Below are positions 50,225 to 61,349 of a stretch of 64,000 nucleotides of DNA, in pieces. The notes under the pieces are model-generated. The model was given only the letters and a program-made list of their open reading frames with translations. It did no database searches and was not told the origin of the DNA. Made by a program: the position numbers and the translations under genes. The stretch comes from Acidovorax sp. SRB_14 (GTDB lineage: Bacteria > Pseudomonadota > Gammaproteobacteria > Burkholderiales > Burkholderiaceae_C): NCBI RefSeq assembly GCF_012932145.1, contig NZ_MWOK01000005.1, positions 159,070 through 223,069 of the forward strand. Direction: 5' to 3'. The stretch's first letter is position 1; every line of letters starts with the position of its first letter.

Positions 50225-50794
50225 ATGAACGTCGTCGGCTTTGCCGGGTTTTCGGGCAGCGGCAAGACCACGCTGGTGGAGCAGCTCATCCCCGGGCTGC
50301 GCCAACGCGGCCAGCGCGTCTCGGTGGTCAAGCATGCGCACCACCGCTTTGACATCGACCACCCCGGCAAGGACACCTGGCGCCACCGCGAGGCGGGCGC
50401 GTTCGAGGTGGTGGTGGCGTCCGACGAGCGCCTGGCGCTGATGCGCGAGTTCGAGCAACCCACGCAGCTGAGCGTGCACCACCTGCTGGCCGAGCTCTAC
50501 CAGGGCGTGGACTGGGTGCTGGTCGAGGGCTTCAAGGACAGCGACCTGCCCAAGATCGAGATCTGGCGCGCACCGACGGACACGTACGCCAGCCGCCCGG
50601 CGAGCTATGCCGAAGACGACTTCATCGTCGCCATCGCCACCGACGCGCCGGGCCGGCTGCCCAGCGCGACGCAGCTGCCGGTGTTCGACCTGAACGCACC
50701 CGACCGGATCGTGGACTGGCTGCTCTCCCAGGGCGAACGCTTTGCCTACGATTGGGAATTGCACGGAGATCCCCTGACATGCGCCCCCCGATGA
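50225..50794 (+). CDS. mobB: Molybdopterin-guanine dinucleotide biosynthesis protein MobB
   Basis: A 189-residue P-loop GTP-binding adapter for MobA in molybdenum cofactor maturation. Walker A is GFSGSGKT (8-15). VVKHAHHRFDIDHPGKDTWR and VLVEGFKDSDLPKIEIWR are family blocks. It has a strong AAGGAGGGG ribosome site. It overlaps moeA. Confidence 0.95.
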   Translation: MNVVGFAGFSGSGKTTLVEQLIPGLRQRGQRVSVVKHAHHRFDIDHPGKDTWRHREAGAFEVVVASDERLALMREFEQPTQLSVHHLLAELYQGVDWVLVEGFKDSDLPKIEIWRAPTDTYASRPASYAEDDFIVAIATDAPGRLPSATQLPVFDLNAPDRIVDWLLSQGERFAYDWELHGDPLTCAPR

Positions 50795-51999
50795 AACCCC
50801 TGGACCAGGCCCTGGCCGAGCTGCTGGCCCAGGCCACGCTGCTGCCGGGCACCGAGCGCGTCGCCACCTTCGACGCCGACGGCCGCGTGCTGGCGCAGGA
50901 CGCCGTCTCGCCGCTGCAGGTGCCGCCCCAGGACAACAGCGCCATGGACGGCTACGCCCTGCGCTGCGCCGACGTGGCGCAGGCCGGTGCCGTGCTGCCC
51001 GTCTCGCAGCGCATCGCGGCCGGCAGCGCCGGCCACCCCCTGCAGCCGGGCACGGCGGCGCGCATCTTCACCGGTGCGCCGATTCCGCCCGGCGCCGACG
51101 CGGTGCTGATGCAGGAAGACTGCACAGCCCTGGACGGCGGCCAGGTGCGCGTCCACGCCGTGCCGCAGCCAGGCCAGTGGATCCGCCGCGCCGGCGAAGA
51201 CATCGCGCTCGGTGCCGTGGTGCTGCAGGCCGGCACGCGCCTCACGCCGGCCGAGCTCGGCCTGGCCGCCAGCATCGGCCTGGCACAGCTGCCGGTGGCG
51301 CGGCGCCCGCGCGTGGCCTTGTTCTCGACCGGCGACGAGCTCGTCATGCCCGGCGAGGTGGCACCGCAGGACCTGCGGCCCGGCGCCATCTACAACAGCA
51401 ACCGTTTCTTTTTGCGCGCCCTGCTGCGGCGCCTGGGTTGCGAAGTGGCGGACTTCGGAATCGTGCCCGACCGGCGCGAGGCCACCATCGAAGCGCTGCG
51501 CCAGGCCGCGGCCGCGCACGACCTGGTGCTCACCAGCGGCGGCGTCTCGGTCGGCGAGGAAGACCACATCAAGCCGGCCGTGGAATCGCTGGGCCACCTG
51601 GACCTGTGGCAGATCGCCATGAAACCGGGCAAGCCCTTCGCCTATGGCCGCCTGGGCGCAGCGCACTTCATGGGCCTGCCGGGCAACCCGGTGTCCAGCT
51701 TCGTGACCTTTTTGCTGCTAGTGCGGCCCTTTGTGCTGCGCCTGCAGGGCGTGCACGATGTGGCGCCCCCGTCGACGTCCCTGCGCGCCGATTTCGCATG
51801 CCCCAAGGCCGACACGCGCCGCGAGTTCCTGCGCGTGCAGCGCAACGCCGAAGGCGGCCTGGACCTGTTTGCCAACCAAAGCTCGGGCGTACTGACCTCG
51901 ACCGCCTGGGGCGATGGCGTGGTCGACAAGCCCGCCGGCCAGACCATTGCGCAGGGCGACACCGTGCGCTTCATTTCCTTTGCGGAGTTGCTGTCATGA
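50779..51999 (+). CDS. moeA: Molybdopterin molybdenumtransferase MoeA
   Basis: A 406-residue enzyme inserting molybdate into adenylylated molybdopterin. It shows DNSAMDGYALR, FTGAPIPPGADAVLMQEDC, FSTGDELVMPGE with IYNSNRF, TSGGVSVGEEDHIK and GLPGNPVSSFVTF. The ATG with GGAGA nine bases upstream is chosen. A second ATG (50791) overlaps the mobB stop as ATGA and is also plausible. Confidence 0.96.
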   Translation: MRPPMKPLDQALAELLAQATLLPGTERVATFDADGRVLAQDAVSPLQVPPQDNSAMDGYALRCADVAQAGAVLPVSQRIAAGSAGHPLQPGTAARIFTGAPIPPGADAVLMQEDCTALDGGQVRVHAVPQPGQWIRRAGEDIALGAVVLQAGTRLTPAELGLAASIGLAQLPVARRPRVALFSTGDELVMPGEVAPQDLRPGAIYNSNRFFLRALLRRLGCEVADFGIVPDRREATIEALRQAAAAHDLVLTSGGVSVGEEDHIKPAVESLGHLDLWQIAMKPGKPFAYGRLGAAHFMGLPGNPVSSFVTFLLLVRPFVLRLQGVHDVAPPSTSLRADFACPKADTRREFLRVQRNAEGGLDLFANQSSGVLTSTAWGDGVVDKPAGQTIAQGDTVRFISFAELLS

Positions 52000-52250
52000 A
52001 AAAAATCACGGTGCGTTATTTCGCCTCCATCCGCGAGGCCGTGGGGCAGGGCAGCGAGTCGCTGGACACCAGCGCCACGACGCTGGGAGCGCTGCGCGAC
52101 GAACTGATCGCGCGCGGCGGCGCCCACGCCAGCAGCCTGGCCCGCGGCAAGGCCGTGCGCATGGCGCTCGACCAGGTGTTGAGCGACGAGGCCGCGCCAC
52201 TGGACGAGGGCGCCGAGGTGGCCTTCTTCCCGCCCGTCACGGGCGGTTAG
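51996..52250 (+). CDS. moaD: Molybdopterin synthase small subunit MoaD
   Basis: An 84-residue ubiquitin-fold sulfur carrier ending in the required Gly-Gly (FFPPVTGG), which is thiocarboxylated and gives sulfur to precursor Z with MoaE. YFASIREAVGQGSESLD is typical. It overlaps the moeA stop (ATGA). Its partner moaE lies 1.9 kb further on, separated by unrelated genes. Confidence 0.95.
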   Translation: MKKITVRYFASIREAVGQGSESLDTSATTLGALRDELIARGGAHASSLARGKAVRMALDQVLSDEAAPLDEGAEVAFFPPVTGG

Positions 52251-52467
52251 GCCTGCCGCCGCAGGCGGGGTGGCTCAGGCCCCGCGCCAGGCGGGCGTTG
52301 TCGAAGCGCTTTACACCCGCCAGCCTCCTGGCCCGCGGATGGCTGAGAAAAATTCATATAAATCAAAGGCTTGCATTGGTAACTCGGCCTTGGATCGCAT
52401 CTTGCTGTAGGTGCTGCGGCGGTGCCTGCTTCGGGGCGCGATGCCATCCAACGCAAAGGAACCACCC

Positions 52468-53169
52468 ATGAAAGTCTCCCTCCTCTCCGCCGCCGCCCTG
52501 GCCGGGGCCATGACCTTCGGAACTGCTGCGCAGGCGGCGCCTTTGGGGCTCGATTTCACGAGCGGCACCGTGTTCCAAACGGTTGGGTTCAACAACCTGG
52601 GCTGGTCCTTCCAGGTGACGTCGGCAGTTACCTTGGATGGGTTGGGCCTTTTCGACGAAGGGGCGCCAGGCTTGACCGACACACACCAGGTCGGGTTGTG
52701 GGACTCGGCGGGCACCTTGCTGCGCCAGGCGACGGTGTCGAACGCGAGTGCGGCGCAGGCGTCGGCTTCCACGCTGGGCCGCTGGCTTTTCGAGGACATC
52801 GCATCGATCACGCTGGCGGCAGGCACCTATGCCATCGGGGCGTTCTATCCCAACTTCGACCCCAACCCCGACCCTTTCCCCGACTTCGTTGTCGGCTTGG
52901 CGACGGGCCTGGCCCTGGCGCCGAACATCGCCTACCTCACCTCGCTGGCATCCGCTGCCGACGCCTTCGCGGAGCCGGGGGGCTATGGCCTCGTGGTGCC
53001 GGGCCTGTTCGGACCCAACTTCCGCGTCGCCGCGGAGGTCCCTCCGGGCGCGGTGCCAGAGCCTGCGTCCTTGGCGCTCATCGCCTTGGCGCTGGCGACG
53101 GTGGCTGCCGCCCGGCGCCGTTGTGCGCGCGCGGTCGCCACGCGGCGCGTGGGGTCGACGCACCGCTGA
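52468..53169 (+). CDS. PEP-CTERM-sorted secreted protein
   Basis: A 233-residue exported protein. A signal peptide spans residues 1-22 (MKVSLLSAAALAGAMTFGTA). A beta-rich domain like DUF4082 follows (LGWSFQVTSAVTLDGLGLFD, HQVGLWDSAGTLLRQATV). The C-terminus has the PEP-CTERM pattern VPEPASLALIALALATVAAA with a basic end, the target of exosortase. No exosortase gene is in the window, so sorting must depend on one elsewhere. A purine run AAAGGAACC precedes the ATG. The 217 bases before it show no other gene. Confidence 0.88.
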   Translation: MKVSLLSAAALAGAMTFGTAAQAAPLGLDFTSGTVFQTVGFNNLGWSFQVTSAVTLDGLGLFDEGAPGLTDTHQVGLWDSAGTLLRQATVSNASAAQASASTLGRWLFEDIASITLAAGTYAIGAFYPNFDPNPDPFPDFVVGLATGLALAPNIAYLTSLASAADAFAEPGGYGLVVPGLFGPNFRVAAEVPPGAVPEPASLALIALALATVAAARRRCARAVATRRVGSTHR

Positions 53170-53223
53170 GCGCTCGCCCCCGGGCACACGCGGAGTGCGC
53201 AGTTGGCATGGCCACGGGCCGCA

Positions 53224-53544
53224 TCACGCGTCTGCGGCAGGCAGGTCAGGGCACGGCCACGCCAGCAGCTCGGCCAGCCGGACCACGATCCAGGTCGCCT
53301 CGCCCGGCGGGATTCCCGACTCGCCGCCGCTCAGGCCCGCATGGATGCGCCGCAAGATCTCGGATTCTGACGGCGCCTGCACGTGGTACAGGGTTTGCGC
53401 CTGTTCCACCAGGTGGTTGGCCAGGTCTTCGCACAGCTCGTAGCGTGCGCGCACCACGTCGGCGCTTTCGCGCAGGCGCCCGCGCGCGTCGCTGTACGCC
53501 GCCATGAAGGACGGCGGCACGAAAATCTGGTTGTCGTCGTCCAT
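53224..53544 (-). CDS. Conserved hypothetical protein (about 106 residues)
   Basis: A 106-residue soluble, acidic protein: MDDDNQIFVPPSFMAAYSDA, then RARYELCEDLANHLVEQAQT, and ILRRIHAGL with a Trp-rich end. I have seen similar short Burkholderiales proteins with the pattern PPSF and RYELCEDLA, labelled only as hypothetical or vaguely as chaperone-like, so no function is given. It is followed by the gene's stop near the PEP-CTERM 3' end (convergent). Confidence 0.7.
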   Translation of the reverse strand: MDDDNQIFVPPSFMAAYSDARGRLRESADVVRARYELCEDLANHLVEQAQTLYHVQAPSESEILRRIHAGLSGGESGIPPGEATWIVVRLAELLAWPCPDLPAADA

Positions 53545-53548
53545 GGCG

Positions 53549-53803
53549 CTAGTCGGGCGTGAACAGGCGCTCGAAGCGCGCCTGGTCGGCGGCGAGCTCG
53601 AACGTGACGAGCTGGCCCATCTTCATGTCGGCCAGGCGGCACGCGGCAAACAGCGTGGCCTTGCCCGCCAGGTCGTAGTCGGGCAGGTTGATCAGGGCGT
53701 AGGGGTGGGGCACAAACACCTGCTGCGCGAACACCGTGGGATGCAGGTTGCGCGGCGACGGATAGAGCTTGTAGCCGTGGGCGGTGATTGTTTGGGTGGC
53801 CAT
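53549..53803 (-). CDS. Hypothetical protein (84 residues)
   Basis: An 84-residue protein starting MATQTITAHGYKLYPSPRNL and ending FELAADQARFERLFTPD; contains AQQVFVPHPYALINLPDYDL. No transmembrane helix or known motif. Its stop lies four bases upstream of the next minus-strand start, so the two form a pair. Confidence 0.65.
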   Translation of the reverse strand: MATQTITAHGYKLYPSPRNLHPTVFAQQVFVPHPYALINLPDYDLAGKATLFAACRLADMKMGQLVTFELAADQARFERLFTPD

Positions 53804-53870
53804 CGTGCAGGGGAGCGTTAAAGTGCGGCCCATGCTACCGGCATTTCCGCCGGACTTTAAGAGGGCCGGT

Positions 53871-54101
53871 ATGGCGCGTGCAAAGAGCGAGTGGGCTGCC
53901 AAGGTGTTGGCGCTGGTCAAGGCGGGCAATGTGCCGGCCGCCATCGCGCAGATCAAGGTGGCGCCCACGGTGGGCGACGTAGAGCACTTGCAGGCGCTGC
54001 TGGCGGCGCTGCCCGCCTCGGCGGCCATGAAGCAACTGCACCAGGTGGTGGAGGAAGAGCGCGCCCTGCTGGCCGCGCCGCGCCTGCACCGCTCGCCTTA
54101 A
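53871..54101 (+). CDS. Small hypothetical helical protein
   Basis: A 76-residue, probably all-helical protein: MARAKSEWAAKVLALVKAGN, QIKVAPTVGDVEHLQALLA and a C-terminal HQVVEEERALLA. The chosen ATG has GAGGG in front; an ATG 39 bases upstream would add 13 residues (MLPAFPPDF). Divergent from the previous pair and 30 bases before moaE. Confidence 0.6.
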   Translation: MARAKSEWAAKVLALVKAGNVPAAIAQIKVAPTVGDVEHLQALLAALPASAAMKQLHQVVEEERALLAAPRLHRSP

Positions 54102-54131
54102 TCCTTTGCCTTTGCCTTTTCATTTTTGCCC

Positions 54132-54608
54132 ATGAACCCGCTGCGCATTTCCATCCAAACCGCCGATTTCGACGTGTCCGCCGAACTGGCCGCCCTGCGC
54201 GCGCAGGACAAGCGCGTGGGCGCCGTCTGCAGCTTCGTCGGCACGGTGCGAGACCGCAACGAAGGCGACCAGGTCGCATCGATGGAGCTCGAGCATTACC
54301 CCGGCATGACCGAGAAATCCATCGAGGCGATGGGCGCCGAGGCGTTCCGGCGCTTTGACATCTTTGGCGCGCGCATCATCCACCGCGTCGGCCTGCTGCA
54401 GCCGCTCGACCAGATCGTGCTGGTCGCCGTGACCAGCGCGCACCGCGGCGAGAGCTTCCAGGCCTGCGAGTTCCTGATGGACTACCTCAAGACCCAGGCG
54501 CCGTTCTGGAAGAAAGAGCAGACCGCCGCAGGCGCGCGCTGGGTAGACGCGCGCGTGAGCGACGACGCGGCGCTGGCGCGCTGGGGCATCACCGCCAGCA
54601 ACGCCTGA
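54132..54608 (+). CDS. moaE: Molybdopterin synthase catalytic subunit MoaE
   Basis: A 158-residue catalytic partner of MoaD. It shows GAVCSFVGTVRDRNEGDQV, LEHYPGMTEKSIEAMG, VTSAHRGESFQACEFLMDY with the catalytic lysines in LKTQAPFWKKE. The ATG is chosen over an in-frame TTG six bases upstream. No good ribosome site is visible. Confidence 0.95.
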   Translation: MNPLRISIQTADFDVSAELAALRAQDKRVGAVCSFVGTVRDRNEGDQVASMELEHYPGMTEKSIEAMGAEAFRRFDIFGARIIHRVGLLQPLDQIVLVAVTSAHRGESFQACEFLMDYLKTQAPFWKKEQTAAGARWVDARVSDDAALARWGITASNA

Positions 54609-54629
54609 GGTGCGCGCAGGATTAGAGTT

Positions 54630-54687
54630 AAAAGTGGTCGTAGCCTTTATGGATAAAGCGCTGACGGCTATAAAAATAATAGCTTTT
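54630..54687 (+). repeat. Dispersed repeat copy between moaE and clpB
   Basis: TAAAAGTGGTCGTAGCCTTT, ATGGATAAAGCGCTGACGGC, then TATAAAAATAATAGCTTTT. Divergent in the arms but with the same plan, and with what looks like an extra half-arm at the end. Confidence 0.65.
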
Positions 54688-54801
54688 GGGGTGCGCCGGC
54701 GCGCATGGACCCACTGACGCAGCGCAGCCTTCGGCCCGGCTGCTGTCTTGAAATCGGGCCGGACCTGCCCCAAGTGCAGCGCAATTCGGAGGATATGGAC
54801 C

Positions 54802-57408
<2,607 letters not shown>

Positions 57409-57420
57409 TGCGGCTGGATC

Positions 57421-57472
57421 AAAATGAGAGCTGCCGGCGCTTGCTGCATCAGTGTTGGCAGCCTTTTTGGCT
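57421..57472 (+). repeat. Dispersed repeat copy after clpB
   Basis: AAAATGAGAGCTGCCGGCGC, TTGCTGCATCAG, then TGTTGGCAGCCTTTTTGG. It lies in the leader of the next small gene. Confidence 0.75.
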
Positions 57473-57527
57473 TGAAACCTGCGGCCCCTGCGGGCTGCCC
57501 CAGGGACAGACCCTGAAAGGAGATGGA

Positions 57528-57869
57528 TTGAACGATTTTGTTGCGGGCCTGACCCGCTGGCTCATCCGGGCCGTTTTGCTGGCCGCCGGGCTGGTGCTGT
57601 TCCTGAGCCTGCTGGCGGCCGCGCTGGTGCTGGCCCTGGTGTGGGGGCTGCGCGCAGGGTGGGCACGGCTGACGGGCCAGCCCGTCGTGCCTTGGACGAT
57701 GCGCATGGACCCGCGCACCGGCTGGAGCACGGTCTACCGCTCGGGCGCGCGCTGGACCGGCCCGCGCGCCGACCCCGGCGGGGCCGCTGCGGCGCCGGAG
57801 CCTCCGCGGCGCGGCGGCGTTCTGCCCGGCGCAGGCGAGGTGACCGACGTGCAGCCGCGCGATCTTTGA
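57528..57869 (+). CDS. Small membrane protein of unknown function
   Basis: A 113-residue protein with one long hydrophobic stretch (residues 13-40; RAVLLAAGLVLFLSLLAAAL) and a Pro/Gly-rich, likely disordered tail. The TTG start is chosen because AAAGGAG stands five bases upstream. The frame stays open back to the clpB stop, but that part crosses the repeat. No family is recognised. Confidence 0.6.
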   Translation: MNDFVAGLTRWLIRAVLLAAGLVLFLSLLAAALVLALVWGLRAGWARLTGQPVVPWTMRMDPRTGWSTVYRSGARWTGPRADPGGAAAAPEPPRRGGVLPGAGEVTDVQPRDL

Positions 57870-57923
57870 CCGCAGGCGCTTTCTCAACGGCTTTTCCTAC
57901 AAGCGTGCGCGGGTGCGGCACCT

Positions 57924-59375
57924 ATGATGTTTTCCATGACCCCTGCCGACCTTCGCCCCCTGTTCGACGCCCAGTACGCGGCCAGCCGCGCCCACACCGA
58001 CGTGCCCCTGCTGGTGCGCCGTGAGCGCCTGCTGCGCATCCAGAAGCTGCTCGACGAACATGGCCCGACGCTGGCCGCCGCTGTGCAGGCGGATTTTGGC
58101 GTTCGTTCGCAGCGGTTGACTGAAGTTGCCGATATGTTCGTACTGCGCGCGCTGCTGTCGCACACGCTGCGCCACCTGGCGCGCTGGGCCAAACCGCAAA
58201 AAGTGCGCACGCCGCTGCACCTGCAGCCCGCGCGGGCTTGGGTGCAGCGCCAGCCGCTCGGGGTGGTGGGCGTGATCTCGCCCTGGAACTACCCGGTGCA
58301 GCTGGCACTGGCCCCGGTCATCGCGGCGCTGGCGGCCGGCAACCGCGTGATGCTCAAGCCCAGCGAACTTACGCCGCACACCGCGGCGCAGCTGGCGCTG
58401 CTGGCGGCGCAGTTCTTTGCCCCCGACGAATTCTGCGTCGTGCAGGGCGACGCCGCCATGGCGGGCGCCTTTGCCGCGCTGCCGTTCGACCACCTGGTGT
58501 TCACCGGCTCGACCGCAGTGGGCCGCAAGGTGGCGCAGGCCGCGGCGGCCCACCTCACGCCGACCACGCTGGAGCTGGGCGGCAAGTCGCCCTGCATCAT
58601 CGACGCCGACTGCGACCTGGGCGATGCCGCGCTCAAGATCGCCCACGGCAAGCTGCTCAACGCCGGCCAGACCTGCATCGCCCCCGACTACGTGCTGCTG
58701 CCGCGCGGGCGCGAGGCAGCCTTTGCCGAGGCCTACCGCGCCGCGGTGGCGCGGCTGTTTCCGCGCATCGTCGGCAACCCCGACTACGCCTCGATCATCA
58801 GCCCGCGCCACATCGCGCGACTGCGCTCGATGCTGCAGCAGGCCCAGTCGCAGGGTGCCGAAGTGCATGACATGGACCCCGCGCCGGGCGCCGCGCCACA
58901 CGCGGCCAGCGCCGTGCTCGACGGCGGCATGGGCCGCCAGATGCCGCCCACCTTGGTGCTGGGTGCCACCGCCGGCATGCAGCTGATGCAGGAAGAAATC
59001 TTTGGCCCCATCCTGCCGGTGATCGCCTACGAGCGGCTCGACGATGCCATTGCCCACATCAACGGCGGGCCGCGCCCGCTCGCGCTGTACTGGTTTGGCA
59101 ACAGCGAGGCCACGCGCGACGATGTGCTGCACCGCACGGTGAGCGGCGGCGTGACGGTGAACGACACCCTGGTGCACATCGCGCACGACAACCTGCCTTT
59201 TGGCGGCGTGGGCGACAGCGGCTGGGGGGCGTACCACGGCGAGCCGGGTTTCCTGCGCTTTTGCCACCAGAAGGCCGTGCTGGTGCAGTCGCGCTGGTCG
59301 CTGGGCGCGCTGCTCTATCCGCCCTATGGCGCGCGCTTCGACCGCGTGATGGGCCTGCTGCGGCGCTGGCTCTGA
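57924..59375 (+). CDS. Coniferyl-aldehyde-dehydrogenase-type ALDH
   Basis: A 483-residue NAD(P)-dependent aldehyde dehydrogenase of the CALDH group. It has VGVISPWNYPVQLALAPVIA, catalytic Glu217 in LELGGKSPC, catalytic Cys251 in NAGQTCIAPDYVL and QEEIFGPILPVIAYE. The C-terminal LPFGGVGDSGWGAYHGEPGF with a hydrophobic end is typical of this group. The substrate may be an aromatic or aliphatic aldehyde; coniferyl specificity is not shown. Met-Met at the start leaves the exact codon open; another ATG is 12 bases on. Confidence 0.9.
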   Translation: MMFSMTPADLRPLFDAQYAASRAHTDVPLLVRRERLLRIQKLLDEHGPTLAAAVQADFGVRSQRLTEVADMFVLRALLSHTLRHLARWAKPQKVRTPLHLQPARAWVQRQPLGVVGVISPWNYPVQLALAPVIAALAAGNRVMLKPSELTPHTAAQLALLAAQFFAPDEFCVVQGDAAMAGAFAALPFDHLVFTGSTAVGRKVAQAAAAHLTPTTLELGGKSPCIIDADCDLGDAALKIAHGKLLNAGQTCIAPDYVLLPRGREAAFAEAYRAAVARLFPRIVGNPDYASIISPRHIARLRSMLQQAQSQGAEVHDMDPAPGAAPHAASAVLDGGMGRQMPPTLVLGATAGMQLMQEEIFGPILPVIAYERLDDAIAHINGGPRPLALYWFGNSEATRDDVLHRTVSGGVTVNDTLVHIAHDNLPFGGVGDSGWGAYHGEPGFLRFCHQKAVLVQSRWSLGALLYPPYGARFDRVMGLLRRWL

Positions 59376-59536
59376 GGCGCCGCGCCCGGCCGGGCGCGCG
59401 CCGCGCAGGCCTTGCGCCGGGCGCCTGCCGTGGCCCGTGCAGCGGGTGGACGCAACACGAGCGCTGAGGTTGGAAATTCGTTTGCGGCGACAATGCCGCT
59501 CCTTTCTGTTTTTTTCCGTTTCCGTTCGGTTTTTCC

Positions 59537-60055
59537 ATGTCCAGTATTCAGGTACGTCCCGCCACGCTCCGCGATGCCAAAGCCATCGCCCAAATTCACA
59601 CCCTGTCTGCCCAGACCGCCTACAAAGGCCTGGTGCCGGACGACCAACTGAAATCCATGTCCGTCGAGAAGCGCCAGGCCTACTGGCGCGAAGCCATCGA
59701 GTACTGCGAACCGCAGGTGCAGGTGGCGGTGGAAGACGAGAAGATCGTCGGTTTCGTCGGCTACGACCGCTCGCGCGACGAGAAGTCGCGCCCCACCACC
59801 GGAGAAATCTGGGCCATCTACGCCGCTCCTACGCACTGGAACAAGGGCGTGGGCCTGGCGCTGTGGGACGCCGCGCGCGACGGCCTGGCCGAAGAGGGCT
59901 GCACCAACGTCACCGCCTGGGTGCCGCTGCGCAACGAGCGCGCCATCCGCTTCCACGAACTCGCCGGCTTCAAGCGCGAAATGACCACCGCCAAGACGGC
60001 CGTGGTCGGCAGCGTGAAGATCGAAGAAGTGCGCTTGAAGCGCCCCCTCAACTGA
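59537..60055 (+). CDS. GNAT-family N-acetyltransferase
   Basis: A 172-residue acetyltransferase with the acetyl-CoA motif (IWAIYAAPTHWNKGVGLALW) and C-terminal VPLRNERAIRFHELAGFKRE. The substrate is unknown. The 161-base gap before it has an 18-base perfect palindrome at 59381-59398 just after the ALDH stop and a T-rich run, but no clear promoter. It lies 8 bases before the methyltransferase gene. Confidence 0.88.
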   Translation: MSSIQVRPATLRDAKAIAQIHTLSAQTAYKGLVPDDQLKSMSVEKRQAYWREAIEYCEPQVQVAVEDEKIVGFVGYDRSRDEKSRPTTGEIWAIYAAPTHWNKGVGLALWDAARDGLAEEGCTNVTAWVPLRNERAIRFHELAGFKREMTTAKTAVVGSVKIEEVRLKRPLN

Positions 60056-60063
60056 AAGACCCC

Positions 60064-61212
60064 ATGATTGAATGGAACGAACAGGGCGAGGTGCGCTCCG
60101 CGCGCTGGCGTTCCGAAAGCGGCGCGCCGGCGCCGCGCCGCGTCGAACTGGCCAAGGACACTTTGTCGGCCGACTCGGCCTACCGCTTCGCCTGTGCCGG
60201 CACCGCCATGCTGTGGCGCAGCGACTTTCAGAACGCCCGCCTGCTGCTGCAGGCGCTGCAGCGCCGCATCGAGGCCAAGCCGCCCAAGGCGGCCGCCCGC
60301 GCGGCCGAGAAAATCGCGCGCTCGACGCCCGAAGAGGTGTTCCACCTGCACCGCCAAGCGCAGTCGCAGCGTGCCCGCACGCTCGCGGCCATCGTGATCC
60401 GCGTGGAAGGCGACTACAGCATCAACCTGCGCCGCGCTCCCGACTGGACCGAGGCGCTGACCGAAGCCTGGGGCCCGGCCACGGGCGAGGCGCAGGTGGT
60501 GTCGCTGCGCGAGCTGCTGGGCGTGGTCGGCGCGCACGAATGGCGCAAGAAGGGCGTGGAGATCGCCGCCTTAGGCGAGGGGCCGAACAACCGCATCCAC
60601 CCGCACTACGGCGTGTTCTCGCCGGTGCGCGGCGAATACATCGACCTGGTCGCCCAGGCGCCGCTGCCGTCCAAGGAACTGGCCTTCGACATCGGCACCG
60701 GCACCGGCGTGCTGGCCGCCGTGCTGGCGCGCCGTGGCGTGCGCCGCGTGGTGGCGACCGAGAACGCGCCGCGCGCCCTGGCCTGCGCCAAGGACAACCT
60801 GCAGCGCCTGGGCTTGACCAAACAGGTCGAGCTGCAGGACGTGGACCTGTTCCCGGCCGGGCAGGCGCCGCTCATCGTCTGCAACCCGCCGTGGGTGCCG
60901 GCACGCCCGAGCTCGCCGATCGAGCACGCGGTGTACGACGAAGGCAGCCGCATGCTGCGCGGCTTCCTGGCCGGGCTGGCCGCGCACCTGGCGCCCGGCG
61001 GCGAAGGCTGGCTGGTGCTGTCCGACCTGGCCGAGCACCTGGGCCTGCGCCCGCGCGAGCAGCTGCTGGCCTGGATCGCCGAGGGCGGCCTGCGCGTGGT
61101 CGAGCGCCGCGATGTGCGCCCGCAGCACGCCAAGGCCACCGAGTCGGGCGATGCGCTGGCTGCGGCGCGCGCGGCCGAGGTGACCTCGCTGTGGCGCCTG
61201 GCCGCGGCCTGA
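60064..61212 (+). CDS. Class I SAM-dependent methyltransferase (HemK/PrmC-like)
   Basis: A 382-residue protein. The C-terminal half holds a class I methyltransferase fold: motif I AFDIGTGTGVLAAVLARRG and motif IV LIVCNPPWVPA, the NPPW signature of N-methylation of Gln, Asn or adenine. The N-terminal 190 residues have no clear domain. It is likely co-transcribed with the GNAT gene and ends before a strong terminator. Confidence 0.85.
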   Translation: MIEWNEQGEVRSARWRSESGAPAPRRVELAKDTLSADSAYRFACAGTAMLWRSDFQNARLLLQALQRRIEAKPPKAAARAAEKIARSTPEEVFHLHRQAQSQRARTLAAIVIRVEGDYSINLRRAPDWTEALTEAWGPATGEAQVVSLRELLGVVGAHEWRKKGVEIAALGEGPNNRIHPHYGVFSPVRGEYIDLVAQAPLPSKELAFDIGTGTGVLAAVLARRGVRRVVATENAPRALACAKDNLQRLGLTKQVELQDVDLFPAGQAPLIVCNPPWVPARPSSPIEHAVYDEGSRMLRGFLAGLAAHLAPGGEGWLVLSDLAEHLGLRPREQLLAWIAEGGLRVVERRDVRPQHAKATESGDALAAARAAEVTSLWRLAAA

Positions 61213-61234
61213 CCACCGCACCCGCGTGACCAGG

Positions 61235-61267
61235 GCCAGGCAGCGCACGTTGCCTGGCTCTTTTTTT
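61235..61267 (+). terminator. Terminator after the methyltransferase
   Basis: GCCAGGCA (61235-61242) pairs with TGCCTGGC (61251-61258), followed by a run of seven T. Confidence 0.85.
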
Positions 61268-61311
61268 GATAGCTGCAAGCGCTTGTCTGGCAAGCGTTTG
61301 GGGCTGATTTG
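61263..61311 (+). repeat. Dispersed inverted-repeat copy between the terminator and dusC
   Basis: TTTTTGATAGCTGCAAGCGC, TTGTCTGGCAAGCG, then TTTGGGGCTGATTTG. Its leading T-run is shared with the terminator T-run. Confidence 0.8.
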
Positions 61312-61349
61312 ACCGAATACTGCGCGCCGTGGTGCGGCGCCTGCACCGC

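Noticed and set aside
52251..52467. Sigma-54 promoter upstream of the PEP-CTERM gene
   Set aside because: Looked for a GG-N10-GC type -24/-12 element; nothing with correct spacing was seen.
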